Source: Bacteroidota bacterium
GTDB taxonomy: Bacteria; Bacteroidota; Ignavibacteria; UBA10030; UBA6906
Reading direction: 5' to 3'
NCBI GenBank assembly: GCA_019637975.1
Contig: JAHBUR010000003.1
Span: forward strand, 124,001-188,000
DNA length: 64,000 bases
Shown: one piece after another, positions 63,864 to 64,000 of the stretch
How the letters are laid out: each line of letters opens with the position of its first letter
Position numbering within the stretch: the first letter of the stretch is position 1
The notes under the pieces: model-generated
What the model was told of the DNA's origin: nothing
Seen by the model: the letters and a program-made list of their open reading frames with translations, nothing else
Databases searched by the model: none
Made by a program: the position numbers and the translations under genes

Positions 63864-64000
63864 GTGCCTATTCCGGAAGTTCATCGGTTGAATTCCCCTG
63901 TTTCTCAGCCGGGGTCCCTGAAGGTAGTATTCCTTAAGGACTTGTTCGAGCTTGGCACCGCGCGCCACTTCATCAACGATTTCTACCGTTGGTTAGAGTA
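63864..64000 (+). CDS. Start of a further gene, truncated by the window end
   Basis: A GTG at 63864, two bases after the previous stop, opens a frame that runs to the window end (at least 45 codons). It starts VPIPEVHRLNSPVSQPGSLK and goes on VVFLKDLFELGTARHFINDF. Composition and tight spacing suit a real gene of the same operon. No family can be named from this piece. Confidence 0.55.
   Translation, partial: MPIPEVHRLNSPVSQPGSLKVVFLKDLFELGTARHFINDFYRWLE

Overview
The window looks like a chromosomal segment of a free-living bacterium of the Bacteroidota/Chlorobiota (FCB) superphylum, possibly an Ignavibacteria-like lineage or a neighbouring candidate phylum. The main evidence is the conserved type IX secretion C-terminal domain (NYPNPFNPTT-type motif) on two secreted glycosidases, a TonB-dependent receptor with a carboxypeptidase-like regulatory domain, and YCF48-type propeller repeats. 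Base composition is moderate and nearly all genes lie on the + strand. The phylum is inferred from protein style; no rRNA or marker gene is present to fix it.

Layout. (1) 1-3861 is a partner-switching signalling operon: GAF-PP2C phosphatase, STAS antagonist, RsbW-type kinase, GAF-GAF-PP2C phosphatase. A small Rho-N-like protein and a secreted M1 aminopeptidase follow. (2) 6058-9183 holds a probable remnant of a restriction-methylase C-terminus, then three pilin-like/PilX-like genes closed by a strong terminator. (3) 9184-16564 holds a DUF255 thioredoxin-like protein, ArfB-type ribosome rescue factor, TonB receptor, a DUF47/PiT phosphate-transport pair and tRNA-Asn(GTT). (4) 16755-24820 is a secreted glycosidase locus: three GH8 paralogues with three different architectures (GH8-CTD; GH8-four FN3-like repeats-CTD; YCF48 propeller-GH8) and a GT2 glycosyltransferase. 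Two of them share a TTGACA-N17-TATATT promoter. (5) 25084-28977 is EtfB-EtfA-acyl-CoA dehydrogenase with a small conserved protein. Two minus-strand genes follow (zinc-ribbon membrane protein, metallophosphoesterase).

(6) 30685 to the end is a surface-polysaccharide (O-antigen/capsule) locus: BY-kinase Wzc (with three apparent 1-nt deletions), SLBB protein, UpxY/NusG-like antiterminator, WbpA-B-D-E-type enzymes for a 2,3-diamino-uronic acid, Wzm/Wzt ABC exporter with a glycan-binding tail, epimerases, and a WbpG-HisH2-HisF2 amidotransferase set. The HisF2 has Gln at the catalytic Asp11 position, which argues for sugar amidination and not histidine synthesis. Glycosyltransferases, a methyltransferase and two asparagine-synthase-family proteins follow.

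(7) From about 54,980 onward the compact operon style breaks down. Gene boundaries are filled with interspersed palindromic and tandem repeats, a DUF559 endonuclease gene lies between two copies of one repeat, and a glycosyltransferase carries eleven in-frame 33-bp repeats plus a second repeat-like insertion. An earlier anomaly of the same kind is a 23S-intervening-sequence-type four-helix-bundle gene bracketed by GGTTGAG/CTCAACC inverted repeats and a CCTAAA tandem array. These repeat-associated small genes and repeat-invaded coding regions are the least explained part of the window.
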